DNA from: Aeromonas popoffii
GTDB lineage: Bacteria; Pseudomonadota; Gammaproteobacteria; Enterobacterales; Aeromonadaceae
DNA length: 64,000 nt
NCBI RefSeq assembly: GCF_000820025.1
Contig: NZ_CDBI01000057.1
Location: 54,946-118,945, forward strand
Direction of reading: 5' to 3'
This document shows positions 26,921-35,202 of the stretch, piece by piece. The notes under the pieces are model-generated. The model saw only the letters and a program-made list of their open reading frames with translations. It was not told the DNA's origin and ran no database searches. The position numbers and the translations under genes are program-made. How positions within the stretch are numbered: the first letter of the stretch is position 1; each line of letters begins with the position of its first letter.

Positions 26921-27743
26921 TCTGGCGGCGCTCGCGCTACTGGCCAGCCTGCCGGCCCCCTGGTGTTCGGGGCGGCTGGAAGCGCTGGCCAGCGGCCTGA
27001 CCAACTGCAACTATCGACTGCGCCTCCCCTCGGGGCGCAGTCATTTTTTGCGGCTCGGTCATCCGGATCCGACGCGGCTCGGCATCGACAGGGCAACCGA
27101 GTGGCAGCTCTATCGGGGGGCCATCGGTCAGGGGTTGGCGTTGCCCTGCCATCACAGCGACCTCGCCAGCGGCCTGATGTTGCTGGATTGGTGCGATGAA
27201 CCCAACTGGGCCGAGGCGCCCCCGCCATCCGCCGAGCAGCCCCGTTTGCTGGCCGAGGTGCTGGTGCGACTGCACCGGCTGCCGGTGCCCGCCGTGGTGA
27301 TGGCGGTGCGGGCTCATGCTGCCGGTTATCGCGGCCGCCTGGCCCGGATCCCTGAATGGTTGCCTGCGCTGGAGCGGGGGCTGATCGCCAGCCGTGAGCC
27401 GGCCGATTGCTGGCTCCCTTGCCATCATGATCTCAATCCGGCTAATTTGTTGGGGTCGCGCCCCTGGGTCATCGACTGGGAGTATGGCGCCGCCGGCCAT
27501 CCCGGTTTCGAGGTCGCCAGCATACAGCGCACCCACGGCTGGAACGACGACCAGCGAGAGGCACTGGAACAGCGCTATCTTGAACGGGCAGGGGGGGCGC
27601 TGGGAGCAAAGGGCTTTCAGAGTCAGGCCTTCTTGCCCTGGGTCGACTACATAGGGCTGCTGTGGGCGCTGCTGATGGCCGAGCAAGCCCCCGGGCCCGA
27701 TTATCAGGCGTTGATCGACAGCAATCGTCAACGGCTGGAGTAG
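26910..27743 (+). CDS. thiK: thiamine kinase ThiK (phosphotransferase/APH fold)
   Basis: 277 aa (E. coli ThiK 274), predicted to phosphorylate thiamine for salvage. The kinase fold shows an N-lobe GLTNCNYRLRLPSGRSHFLRL and the catalytic loop CHHDLNPANLL followed by VIDWEYGAAGHPGFEVA, which supplies the Mg2+-binding Asp. The start is a TTG that overlaps the end of lpoB by 11 bases; no ATG occurs early in the frame, so a rare start codon and coupling to lpoB are likely. In E. coli nagZ follows; here a DUF6279 lipoprotein gene does. Confidence 0.86.
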   Translation: MAGDLAALALLASLPAPWCSGRLEALASGLTNCNYRLRLPSGRSHFLRLGHPDPTRLGIDRATEWQLYRGAIGQGLALPCHHSDLASGLMLLDWCDEPNWAEAPPPSAEQPRLLAEVLVRLHRLPVPAVVMAVRAHAAGYRGRLARIPEWLPALERGLIASREPADCWLPCHHDLNPANLLGSRPWVIDWEYGAAGHPGFEVASIQRTHGWNDDQREALEQRYLERAGGALGAKGFQSQAFLPWVDYIGLLWALLMAEQAPGPDYQALIDSNRQRLE

Positions 27744-27859
27744 TGCCGGTGGCGGGGTTGTCAGGGGCGGCTCGACACGCATCGCCCACGTTTCAGTGGC
27801 TGGCCCTGACAGGATCAGATCGAGATGAATCATTAACTCGTCAACCGTTGGAGTAGTGC

Positions 27860-28717
27860 ATGGTGACCTCCTTTTCCTGGCGTCAGCCCCGCAGCTGGAG
27901 TCTGTTGTTGCTCTGCCTGCTGTTGCTGGGCTGTTCCACCCGGGTGGTCTATTACTGGCTGGACGTGGCCATCGTCTGGCAGCTGGATGACTACTTCTCG
28001 CTGGATCGCAGCCAGAAGCGGCTGCTGGGCAACGAGGTCAAGGGGCTGATGGCCTGGCACCGTCAGTATGAGGTGCCCCGTTACGCCGATGATCTGGACG
28101 CGCTGGCCAAGGCGGTGGTGAGCCCCATGAGCCCGGCCCAGGTCTCTCTTCATCTGGAGGCGGCCCAGCAGAGCCTGACTCGCACCCTGGAGAACACGGT
28201 TCCCCGCGCCGTCCGGCTGGCCCGTACCCTGACCGAGGAGCAGGTGGCCCTGTTCATGAAGGACAGGCTCAGCCGGCAGACCGAGCGGGAGCAGGATTTT
28301 GCCCGCCAGCCCAAGGCCGAGCGGCTCAGGGAGTTCACCGACAGGATGAACAAGCGGCTGGTGTTCTGGATTGGGGAGGTGAAGCCGGCCCAGGCGCCGC
28401 TGGTGGCACAGTGGGTGGCGTGGCAGTACGAGTTGCAGGCCCCCTGGCTGGAGTTCCAGAGCGCCTGGACCAAGGAGCTGGACAGGCTGATGCAGCAGCG
28501 CCAGAGCCCGGACTTCGGCGCCCAGCTCACCGCCCTGTTGCAGCAGGGGGATGGACTCATGGATGGCCGTTTCACCGGCTACACGGATCAGTCCCGCCAG
28601 CGCACCGTCAACTGGCTGAGCGCCCTGAGCCAGTCGCTGGACATCTCCCAGCGCGCCCATCTCTACACCCTGCTCAAGGGCTATGCCCGCGATTTCAGGC
28701 AGATGTCGCAGGGGTGA
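27860..28717 (+). CDS. DUF6279-type lipoprotein
   Basis: 285 aa with a clear lipoprotein signal: basic N-region, SLLLLCLLLLGC and Cys at about 25. The mature protein begins STRVVYYWLDVAIVWQLDDY, where the tyrosine-rich opening and FSLDRSQKRLL are typical of this family of all-helical, uncharacterised proteobacterial lipoproteins. No catalytic motif is seen. GGAG lies before the ATG. It follows thiK by 116 bp and precedes the candidate secretion-monitor gene by about 110 bp. A role in the envelope is the most that can be said. Confidence 0.78.
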   Translation: MVTSFSWRQPRSWSLLLLCLLLLGCSTRVVYYWLDVAIVWQLDDYFSLDRSQKRLLGNEVKGLMAWHRQYEVPRYADDLDALAKAVVSPMSPAQVSLHLEAAQQSLTRTLENTVPRAVRLARTLTEEQVALFMKDRLSRQTEREQDFARQPKAERLREFTDRMNKRLVFWIGEVKPAQAPLVAQWVAWQYELQAPWLEFQSAWTKELDRLMQQRQSPDFGAQLTALLQQGDGLMDGRFTGYTDQSRQRTVNWLSALSQSLDISQRAHLYTLLKGYARDFRQMSQG

Positions 28718-28824
28718 GTCTTGTTTTCGGCAGGGCGCCGTGCGAGGTTTGATGGCCCTGCCGCCCTTGTCCTTGTTGGGCGCCTGTGGTAGTTTGCCCT
28801 TTCTATTATTCGGGAATTAACTTT

Positions 28825-29298
28825 TTGAGCCTGTTGGACAAAGTGAAACTGGCGTTGATGACACTGCTCATCTCGCTCACTCTGTTGCTCTCTACCGTCT
28901 CGGTGGAGGGGCTCAAGGCATCCGCGCCTCAGGCCGCTTCCCAGCATGGCCAGCTGATGAATGATGTCGGCACAGGCGATCAGCCCGATACCGCGCGGGT
29001 GATCCACAGCGCCAGCGACAGCGACGACGGTGTCGTCAAGTTTGTCGGCTCCTACCAGAATCATCTGCTGCGGCTCGAACACTCCCTGCGCAGTGATCAC
29101 CAGCCCGGCAGCGTCGTCTACGAGCTGATCATGAGCTGGTCGCAGCAGGCTATCCTGCTGCTGCTCTGTGGCCTGCTGCTCTACGCGGCCCTCTTCTACC
29201 CCAAAAACAGCTTCCGCGACTGCTTTGCCACCATTCACCGGCACAGGTTGCAACGTCAACACCTGCAATACCGCTTCTCCCAGAGTTACCTCGCCTGA
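28825..29298 (+). CDS. candidate secretion monitor / arrest peptide upstream of secDF2
   Basis: 157 aa if translation starts at TTG 28825 (GGGA 9 bases upstream). That start gives a normal Sec signal (LDKVKLALMTLLISLTLLLS); the next ATG (28858) would remove its positive charges. A hydrophilic region (about 31-105) follows, then a second hydrophobic segment (109-125, QQAILLLLCGLLLYAALFY), then a basic 32-residue tail with HRHRLQRQHLQYR. The size and place, just before secD of a second secDF pair, match VemP of Vibrio (159 aa, upstream of secDF2) and SecM (upstream of secA). The tail is about as long as the ribosomal exit tunnel, so the second helix would emerge as translation ends. The C-terminus resembles no known arrest sequence. 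No other role is apparent. Confidence 0.6.
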   Translation: MSLLDKVKLALMTLLISLTLLLSTVSVEGLKASAPQAASQHGQLMNDVGTGDQPDTARVIHSASDSDDGVVKFVGSYQNHLLRLEHSLRSDHQPGSVVYELIMSWSQQAILLLLCGLLLYAALFYPKNSFRDCFATIHRHRLQRQHLQYRFSQSYLA

Positions 29299-29343
29299 TC
29301 CCGATGGGGTCCGGCCTTGCTGCACTGCCTCATCGTCTCCTGT

Positions 29344-29450
29344 AAAGCCTGCTCACCGCGCGTGAACGGGCCCTGATCTCATTTATGTTTTCTTGCGTAC
29401 CGCCCCCGCCATGGGTGGCGAGCGCGCCGCCTTCTACTGACAGAGGCTTT
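29344..29450 (+). promoter_or_regulatory. possible sequestration of the secD2 ribosome-binding site
   Basis: AAAGCCT (29344-29350) is a perfect complement of AGGCTTT (29444-29450), which includes part of the GAGG ribosome site of secD2. In addition CTCGCC in the last codons of the preceding gene (29290-29295) can pair with GGCGAG (29417-29422). Pairing is visible; regulation is inference. Confidence 0.4.
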
Positions 29451-29454
29451 TGCC

Positions 29455-31257
29455 ATGAGCAAAAAGAGTCGTACCACCCTGAATCGCATGAGCATGTGGC
29501 AGTATGCCCTGCTGCTGCTCATGCTGGTTACCTTTGCGTTTTACTCCCTGCCCACCTTCTTCGGTGAGCAGCCTTCCCTCGGCCTGCACGGCCAGACCAG
29601 CCTGACCGAGGCGCAGCGCACCCTGCTGGCCGACAACCGGATAGTGCCGGTCAAACAGGTGCAACAGAAAGAGCGGGTCGAGCTGGTGTTCAACAGCCAG
29701 TCCGAACAGCAAAGGGCCAAGCAGCTGCTGGAGCAGCAGGGCTATGACAGCGCGGCCCTGACCCTGGAGTTCTACTCCAATGCCCCGACCTGGATCAGCC
29801 AGCTCGGCGCTTCCCCCATCAAGCTCGGGCTGGACTTGCGCGGCGGCTCCCAGCTGCTGATCGGGGTCGATCTCAGCTTCGTGGTGGACAACCAGACCAG
29901 AAACCTGGTGGACACGCTGCGCACCCAGTTTCGCGAGGCGCGCCTGCGGGGCGCCAACGTGGCCCGGGTGAGCGAAGGGGAGGTGAGAGTCACACTGCCC
30001 GAGGTGGCCGATCAGGCACCCTGGCTCAACATCATCAAGGATTCCGCCGGCACCCGACAGGATCAGTGGATCCTCAATCGCAGCGGCAACGAGCTGCGAC
30101 TGGTGATGAGCGAGACCGAGCGCGCCCTGCTGGCCAACAACGCCGTGACCCAGAACCTGTCGATCCTGAAAAAACGGATCAACGAGCTTGGCATCGTCGA
30201 GGCCTCGGTCCAGCGTCAGGGCCAGGATGGCATCCGCATCGAGCTGCCAGGGGTGCACAATCCCAAGCAAGCCAAGGAAGTGATAGGCGCCACTGCGTCG
30301 CTGGCCTTCTACGAGGCCCAGGCCGACAGCCGCTTTTTCATGGCGGATCGCAGCGGTCAGGCGGTCGGTCTGGCCCGCAAGCCGGTGCTGACTGGTGAGC
30401 ACATCGTCGATGCGCGCGCCAATATGGGCGAGATGGGCCAACCCCAGGTCAATATCGTGCTCGACAGCCTGGGTGGCAGCAAGATGAACCAGTTCAGCCG
30501 CCAGCACGTGGGCAAACCGATGGCCACCGTCTTCACCGAATACAAGACCAACGCCCAGGGCCAGCTGCGTGCCCAGAGCGAGGTGATCAACGTCGCCACC
30601 ATCCAGACCGCCCTTGGCAACCAGTTCCGCATCACAGGCATTGGCAGTTTGCCTGAGGCGCAAGAGCTGGCCATGCTGCTGCGGGCCGGTGCCCTCACTG
30701 CGCCGCTCAAGATCCTGGAAGAGCGCTCAATCGGCCCAACTCTCGGCTTGCAGAACATAGAGGCGGGCTTCACCGCGCTGGCGTTCGGCATGGCGGGCAT
30801 GATGCTGTTCATGATGGCCTGGTATCGCAAGTTCGGCTGGGTCGCTATCACGGCGCTCATCGCCAACCTGCTGATGCAGGTGGGCATGCTGGCCGTGCTG
30901 CCGGGGGCCGTGCTGACCCTGCCAGGGATCGCCGGTCTGGTACTCACGGTCGGCATGGCGGTGGATACCCATGTGCTGATCTTTGAGCGGATCAAAGACC
31001 GCCTGCGGGAGGGGGGGAGCCTTGCCAACGCCATCGACTTTGGCTATCGCTCGGCGTTTCGCACCATCTTCGATGCCAACATCACCACCCTGATCTGCGC
31101 CGTGGTGCTCTACTCCATCGGCTCGGGCCCGCTGCAGGGCTTCTCCATCACCCTGATCCTGGGTCTCATCTCCAGCATGGTGACCGGCATCTGGGGCACC
31201 CGCGCCATCATCAACCCCCTGTGGGGCAAGTGCAGCGACAAGCTGCTGAGGGTGTGA
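29455..31257 (+). CDS. secD: protein translocase subunit SecD, second copy (SecD2-like)
   Basis: 600 aa (E. coli SecD 615). Inner-membrane subunit that, with SecF, uses the proton or sodium gradient to pull secreted proteins through SecYEG. The opening helix is WQYALLLLMLVTFAFYSLP, followed by GLDLRGGSQLL, a large periplasmic domain and six helices. Family motif variants include ITGIGSLPEAQELAMLLRAGAL and AVDTHVLIFERIKD; the last keeps the ion-coupling Asp but has T-H for the usual A-N. The divergence and the absence of yajC point to a paralogue of the housekeeping secDF. It probably responds to secretion stress through the preceding gene. Confidence 0.92.
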   Translation: MSKKSRTTLNRMSMWQYALLLLMLVTFAFYSLPTFFGEQPSLGLHGQTSLTEAQRTLLADNRIVPVKQVQQKERVELVFNSQSEQQRAKQLLEQQGYDSAALTLEFYSNAPTWISQLGASPIKLGLDLRGGSQLLIGVDLSFVVDNQTRNLVDTLRTQFREARLRGANVARVSEGEVRVTLPEVADQAPWLNIIKDSAGTRQDQWILNRSGNELRLVMSETERALLANNAVTQNLSILKKRINELGIVEASVQRQGQDGIRIELPGVHNPKQAKEVIGATASLAFYEAQADSRFFMADRSGQAVGLARKPVLTGEHIVDARANMGEMGQPQVNIVLDSLGGSKMNQFSRQHVGKPMATVFTEYKTNAQGQLRAQSEVINVATIQTALGNQFRITGIGSLPEAQELAMLLRAGALTAPLKILEERSIGPTLGLQNIEAGFTALAFGMAGMMLFMMAWYRKFGWVAITALIANLLMQVGMLAVLPGAVLTLPGIAGLVLTVGMAVDTHVLIFERIKDRLREGGSLANAIDFGYRSAFRTIFDANITTLICAVVLYSIGSGPLQGFSITLILGLISSMVTGIWGTRAIINPLWGKCSDKLLRV

Positions 31258-31372
31258 TCGTGACCCCTGCATTCACTTTGTGCCATCGCGTCGCGCGTTC
31301 GAGCCTGCTCCGCGCCTGCGCCACGCGCTTCCGGTTGGGAAGCCCGAGTCAGCTGTTGTTGAGGATAAAACT

Positions 31373-32287
31373 ATGTTGAGAATGATCGTTGCCATGGGGT
31401 TGACCCGCTGGCGTTACATCGGGTTGTGGATTTCCGTGCTGCTGACAGTGGCGAGCATAGCCGTGCTGGCCATCAACGGGTTGTCGCTCGGGCTCGACTT
31501 CACTGGCGGCATATTGCTGGAATTTCGCATCCAGACCCTGAAAGAGGCTCATGAACTGAACGCCCTGCTGAGCGCCCCGCTGGCAGGGGCGGTCGAGCTG
31601 AGCGGCGCCGGTATCCCGGGGGAGTGGCTCATCAAGCTGCCGCCCCACGAGCTGCCCTGGCCGGCCGAAGAGCTGGCACTCATGCTGGGTCAACAGCTCA
31701 ACTTGCCGGTGGAGCTGCTGCGCACCACCATCGTCGGCCCTCAGGTGGGCGCCGAGCTATTCCAGCAGGGGATGCTGGCGGTGCTGGTGGCGTCGCTCGC
31801 CATCTCCGCCTACCTGGCGGTGCGCTTCGAGTGGCGTCAGGCCATCGGCATCCTGGTGTCGGTGCTGCACGACGGTCTGGTGGCCCTGGGGCTGCTGGCA
31901 CTGTTCCACATCGAGTTTGACCTCAACGTGATCGCCGGCCTGATGGCGGTGATCGGCTATTCGCTCAACGACAGCATCGTTATTTCGGACCGGTTGCGGG
32001 ACATCTTGAGCTCACGCACCAAGCTCTCCATCCACGACTGCTCGGACGTGGCGATCAAGGCGACGTTCAGCCGCACCATGATCACCTCGGGCACCACCCT
32101 CTTTACCGTGGGCGCCTTGCTGTTGTTCGGGGGCGACGCCCTCTACGGCTTCGCCTTCACCCTGTTCGCCGGCATCCTGGTGGGGACCCTCTCTTCCATC
32201 ACGGTCGCCTCCACGGTGCAGGAGCTGCTGGGTCTTTCGCCCCAGGCCTACCAGAAGAAAGAGGAGGAGTTGGCAGAAGCGGCGTGA
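31373..32287 (+). CDS. secF: protein translocase subunit SecF, second copy (SecF2-like)
   Basis: 304 aa (E. coli SecF 323). Partner of SecD: first helix YIGLWISVLLTVASIAVLAI, then LGLDFTGGILLEFR, a small periplasmic domain, TTIVGPQVGAEL and five helices. The ion-relay motif is YSLNDSIVISDRLRD with the conserved Asp, and SRTMITSGTTLFTVGALLLFGG is typical. The chosen ATG has GAGG upstream; a longer in-frame reading through the 115-bp secD-secF spacer was rejected. That spacer is much longer than in housekeeping secDF operons. A terminator follows. Confidence 0.92.
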   Translation: MLRMIVAMGLTRWRYIGLWISVLLTVASIAVLAINGLSLGLDFTGGILLEFRIQTLKEAHELNALLSAPLAGAVELSGAGIPGEWLIKLPPHELPWPAEELALMLGQQLNLPVELLRTTIVGPQVGAELFQQGMLAVLVASLAISAYLAVRFEWRQAIGILVSVLHDGLVALGLLALFHIEFDLNVIAGLMAVIGYSLNDSIVISDRLRDILSSRTKLSIHDCSDVAIKATFSRTMITSGTTLFTVGALLLFGGDALYGFAFTLFAGILVGTLSSITVASTVQELLGLSPQAYQKKEEELAEAA

Positions 32288-32312
32288 TGCCCCTTGTTCA
32301 CTCCCTGCATGC

Positions 32313-32339
32313 AAAACGGGCCCATCGGGCCCGTTTTTT
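32313..32339. terminator. bidirectional terminator between secF2 and the DUF924 gene
   Basis: AAAACGGGCCC / GGGCCCGTTTT, loop ATC, with T-runs on both strands. Confidence 0.85.
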
Positions 32340-32354
32340 ATCTCTGCGGGTAGC

Positions 32355-32957
32355 CTAGAAGCCGGAGCCCGGTTGCTGCAAAAATTCAGCCTCCTCCGCA
32401 GTGCTGGTGCGACCCAGGATGGCGTTGCGGTGAGGGAAGCGGCCAAAGCGCTCGATGATCACCTGATGACGGCGGGCAAAGTCGGCAAACCCTTCGAAGG
32501 TGGCCTGCGCCTGTGTGTTGACCTGCTCTGCTGCCAGTGCTTCGAACAGGGTCACGCTGCGGACTTGCTGCTCTCGCGATTCGGCGTGCTCCAGCGGCAG
32601 ATAGAAGAAGACCCGGGCCAGCGGGGAGAGCGCCTTGTCTGCCCCCAGCGACAAGCCTTTGAGGCAGAGATCCCGGGCCCCGGCATCTTGGGCAAAGGCG
32701 CCTGGGGTGGCGCGATGGATGTTGCGTGGCAGTTGATCCAGCAGCAGGATCAGCGCCAGCCGGCCGACGGGCACCTCGGCCCAGTGGGCCAGAGTGCCAG
32801 TGGCGGCAGCCTCGGCCAGTGCCCCAAAGCGGCGGGTGATCAGTGCATCGGTTGCGCTGCTTTTTCCCCACCAGAGGGGGGCTTGCCGTTGGGCGCGGGT
32901 GGCGTCGTCGGTGTCATCGCCAAACCAGAAATCGAGTAGAGATTGCCAGGGTTGCAT
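32355..32957 (-). CDS. DUF924 family protein
   Basis: 200 aa cytosolic helical protein of the DUF924 (TPR-like) family. Typical family segments are LLDFWFGD at the N-terminus, ALILLLDQLPRNIHRATPGAFAQDAGAR, ARVFFYLPLEHAES and HQVIIERFGRFPHRNAILGR. The biochemical function is unknown; no catalytic residues are obvious. AAGGAG precedes the ATG, and the start aligns with the family beginning. It is convergent with secDF2 and shares the terminator. Confidence 0.88.
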   Translation of the reverse strand: MQPWQSLLDFWFGDDTDDATRAQRQAPLWWGKSSATDALITRRFGALAEAAATGTLAHWAEVPVGRLALILLLDQLPRNIHRATPGAFAQDAGARDLCLKGLSLGADKALSPLARVFFYLPLEHAESREQQVRSVTLFEALAAEQVNTQAQATFEGFADFARRHQVIIERFGRFPHRNAILGRTSTAEEAEFLQQPGSGF

Positions 32958-33268
32958 GGGAACTCCTTGAGCCGGGATGACTCGGGGTGAAGCAGGGTCC
33001 ATTGACCCTGGTGTGGTTGCGGCCTTACGGGCGACTTCTCGTTACACTGTGCCATCTTTTGCCTGAAATAAGGACCCCCCTCTGGTCGGTCCTCGCGTGT
33101 GGCGTCTGCCCTGCTCGATGATAAGGCCTTCGTACCGGCCACTGTGTCTCCTGTTTGCTGACTTGGATGGGGGCTGGGCAAATGCCGACCGCCTTCGTAC
33201 TATCGTCAGTGGCACTCGCCCGCAGAGGCGATGCCACCCGACCTGGATGCAAACAAACAAGGACAGTT

Positions 33269-35047
33269 ATGAACCCACCCGTTTGGCTGGATGATCACAT
33301 CTATGCCGCCCCCGATTGCCCGGCAATCGACGCCGATTTCCAGCGTGCCCGCGAGGCCCTGAACAGCCTGCAACGCTTGCTGGATGAACTGCCCAAGACC
33401 ACCGACATCAATGCCTTGCGCCACTTGCTGCGGGCCATCAGATCCTGCTGGACTGATGTGCGTCGGCTGGAATGGAACAGCCAGACCTATGCCTATAACC
33501 GGCTCAGCCGAGATGGTCGCGACGAGGCGGCCAAGGTGCTGCTCTCCCGGGGTCAGCAGTTGCAGGCGACTCTGGCCCAGCTCAGCAAACCGGTGACCCT
33601 GTTCTGGGCAAGCGCTCCCGAGGGGCAGGTGCGGGCCCTGTTGCAGGATCCCGAGCTGTTCGAGCTGGCCTACCTCATCCGTCATGATCGCCGCCTGCAG
33701 GATCAACGGCTCTCCTTGGAGAGCGAGCAGCTGATCGAGGGGCTCTCGGTGGATGGGCTGCAAGGCTGGGGCGATCTCTACGACAGTCTGGTGGGCCGAC
33801 TCAGGCCCGTGGTGGAGGGCGAACCCATGGGACTGGCCCAGGCGGACAACTTGCTGGCTCACCCGGATCGGGCGCGCCGTGCCAGCGCCTGGCACGGCAT
33901 CCAGGCCGCCTGGCAGGCAGAGCAGGAGACGGTGGCCGCCATCCTCAACGCCATCAACGGCTGGCGTAACGAACTCGCCGCCCAGCGTGGCAAGGTGCAC
34001 AGGCTCGATGCGCTGGATGTCTCCTGTCATCAGAGCCATATCGAGCGTACCACCCTGGATACCCTGATGGCCGAGGCTGACGCCCACAAAGCGCTGGGAC
34101 GGCGAGCCTTGCGCGCCATGGCCAGCGCCCAGCAGATCATCGATTTTGCCCCCTGGGATCTCTATGCTCCGGCGCCCGCCGCGCCCTCAGCCGCGCTCAG
34201 CTTCGAGCAGGCGCTGACCCTGGTGGCCGATGCCTTCGCCGGGTTTGACCCCGAAATGGGGGCCTTTGCCCGCATGATGGCCAAGCAGGGCTGGATTGAT
34301 GCGGCTCCCAGCGCAAACCGGCGCAGCGGTGCCTACAGTACCGAATATGCCGATCCTCCCGAGCCTCGGGTGTTTCTCACCTTCGAGGGCACCATGGACA
34401 ACCTCATCACCCTGGCCCACGAGCTTGGGCACGCCTGGCACAGCTGGCTGTTGCGGGACCTGCCGCTGGAGCAGCGCGACTACCCCAAGACGCTGGCCGA
34501 GACCGCCTCTCTGTTTGCCGAGGCCCTGGTGCGTGATGCCCTGTTGGCCGCCACCGACAACATGGAGCAGCGCAGGGCCATCGCCTGGCTGGACGGGGAG
34601 CGCGCCGCCAGCCTGCTGCTCGACGTTCCGGCCCGCTTCACCTTCGAGCGAGCGCTGGTGGCGGCGCGGGAGCAGGGCTATGTGGGGGCAAGCCAGCTGC
34701 GGCAGATGATGAAATCCGCGCAGCAGCAGTGCTATGGTGACACCCTCAGCCAGTACGACGAGCTGTTCTGGGCCAGCAAGGGCCACTTCTCCATCGCCGA
34801 TATCGGGTTTTACAACTACCCCTACCTGTTCGGCTATCTGTTCAGCCTGGGGCTTTATGCCCAGAAGGAGCGGGCCGGGGGCGAGTTTGCCCACGCCTAT
34901 CGCGCGCTGCTCATCGACACGGGCCGCATGAGCGCCGAGGATCTGGTGGAGAAACACCTGGGAGTCGACATTCGCGAACCCGCTTTCTGGCAGGAGAGCC
35001 TGCGCTATGTGGAGGAGGCGGTCGAGCGCCTCGAACGACTGGTGTGA
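33269..35047 (+). CDS. M3-family oligopeptidase (PepF-like), first copy
   Basis: 592 aa zinc peptidase of the oligoendopeptidase F group (MEROPS M3), expected to cut short peptides in the cytosol. The active site AHELGHAWH (HEXXH) is near residues 384-388, with the third ligand region ETASLFAEALVRDAL about 26 residues later, and the substrate-binding FYNYPYLFGYLFSLGLY near the C-terminus. The start at MNPPVWLDDHIY has AAGGAC upstream. The next gene is a close tandem paralogue. Together with opp this fits peptide-based nutrition. Confidence 0.92.
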   Translation: MNPPVWLDDHIYAAPDCPAIDADFQRAREALNSLQRLLDELPKTTDINALRHLLRAIRSCWTDVRRLEWNSQTYAYNRLSRDGRDEAAKVLLSRGQQLQATLAQLSKPVTLFWASAPEGQVRALLQDPELFELAYLIRHDRRLQDQRLSLESEQLIEGLSVDGLQGWGDLYDSLVGRLRPVVEGEPMGLAQADNLLAHPDRARRASAWHGIQAAWQAEQETVAAILNAINGWRNELAAQRGKVHRLDALDVSCHQSHIERTTLDTLMAEADAHKALGRRALRAMASAQQIIDFAPWDLYAPAPAAPSAALSFEQALTLVADAFAGFDPEMGAFARMMAKQGWIDAAPSANRRSGAYSTEYADPPEPRVFLTFEGTMDNLITLAHELGHAWHSWLLRDLPLEQRDYPKTLAETASLFAEALVRDALLAATDNMEQRRAIAWLDGERAASLLLDVPARFTFERALVAAREQGYVGASQLRQMMKSAQQQCYGDTLSQYDELFWASKGHFSIADIGFYNYPYLFGYLFSLGLYAQKERAGGEFAHAYRALLIDTGRMSAEDLVEKHLGVDIREPAFWQESLRYVEEAVERLERLV

Positions 35048-35202
35048 CGGGCTGGCTCCTCTGATCGCATTGGCTGACCAGACTGGCCGTTCGGGGTCGC
35101 CCCGGCGGCCTCTGTTTCTTTCGTGGCGGGCCTGCAGCGGCCTGGCCACGCGCATTTCACCCCGGGCAGCCTCTGCCCCCAGATATTGATGACGAGCGTT
35201 TG

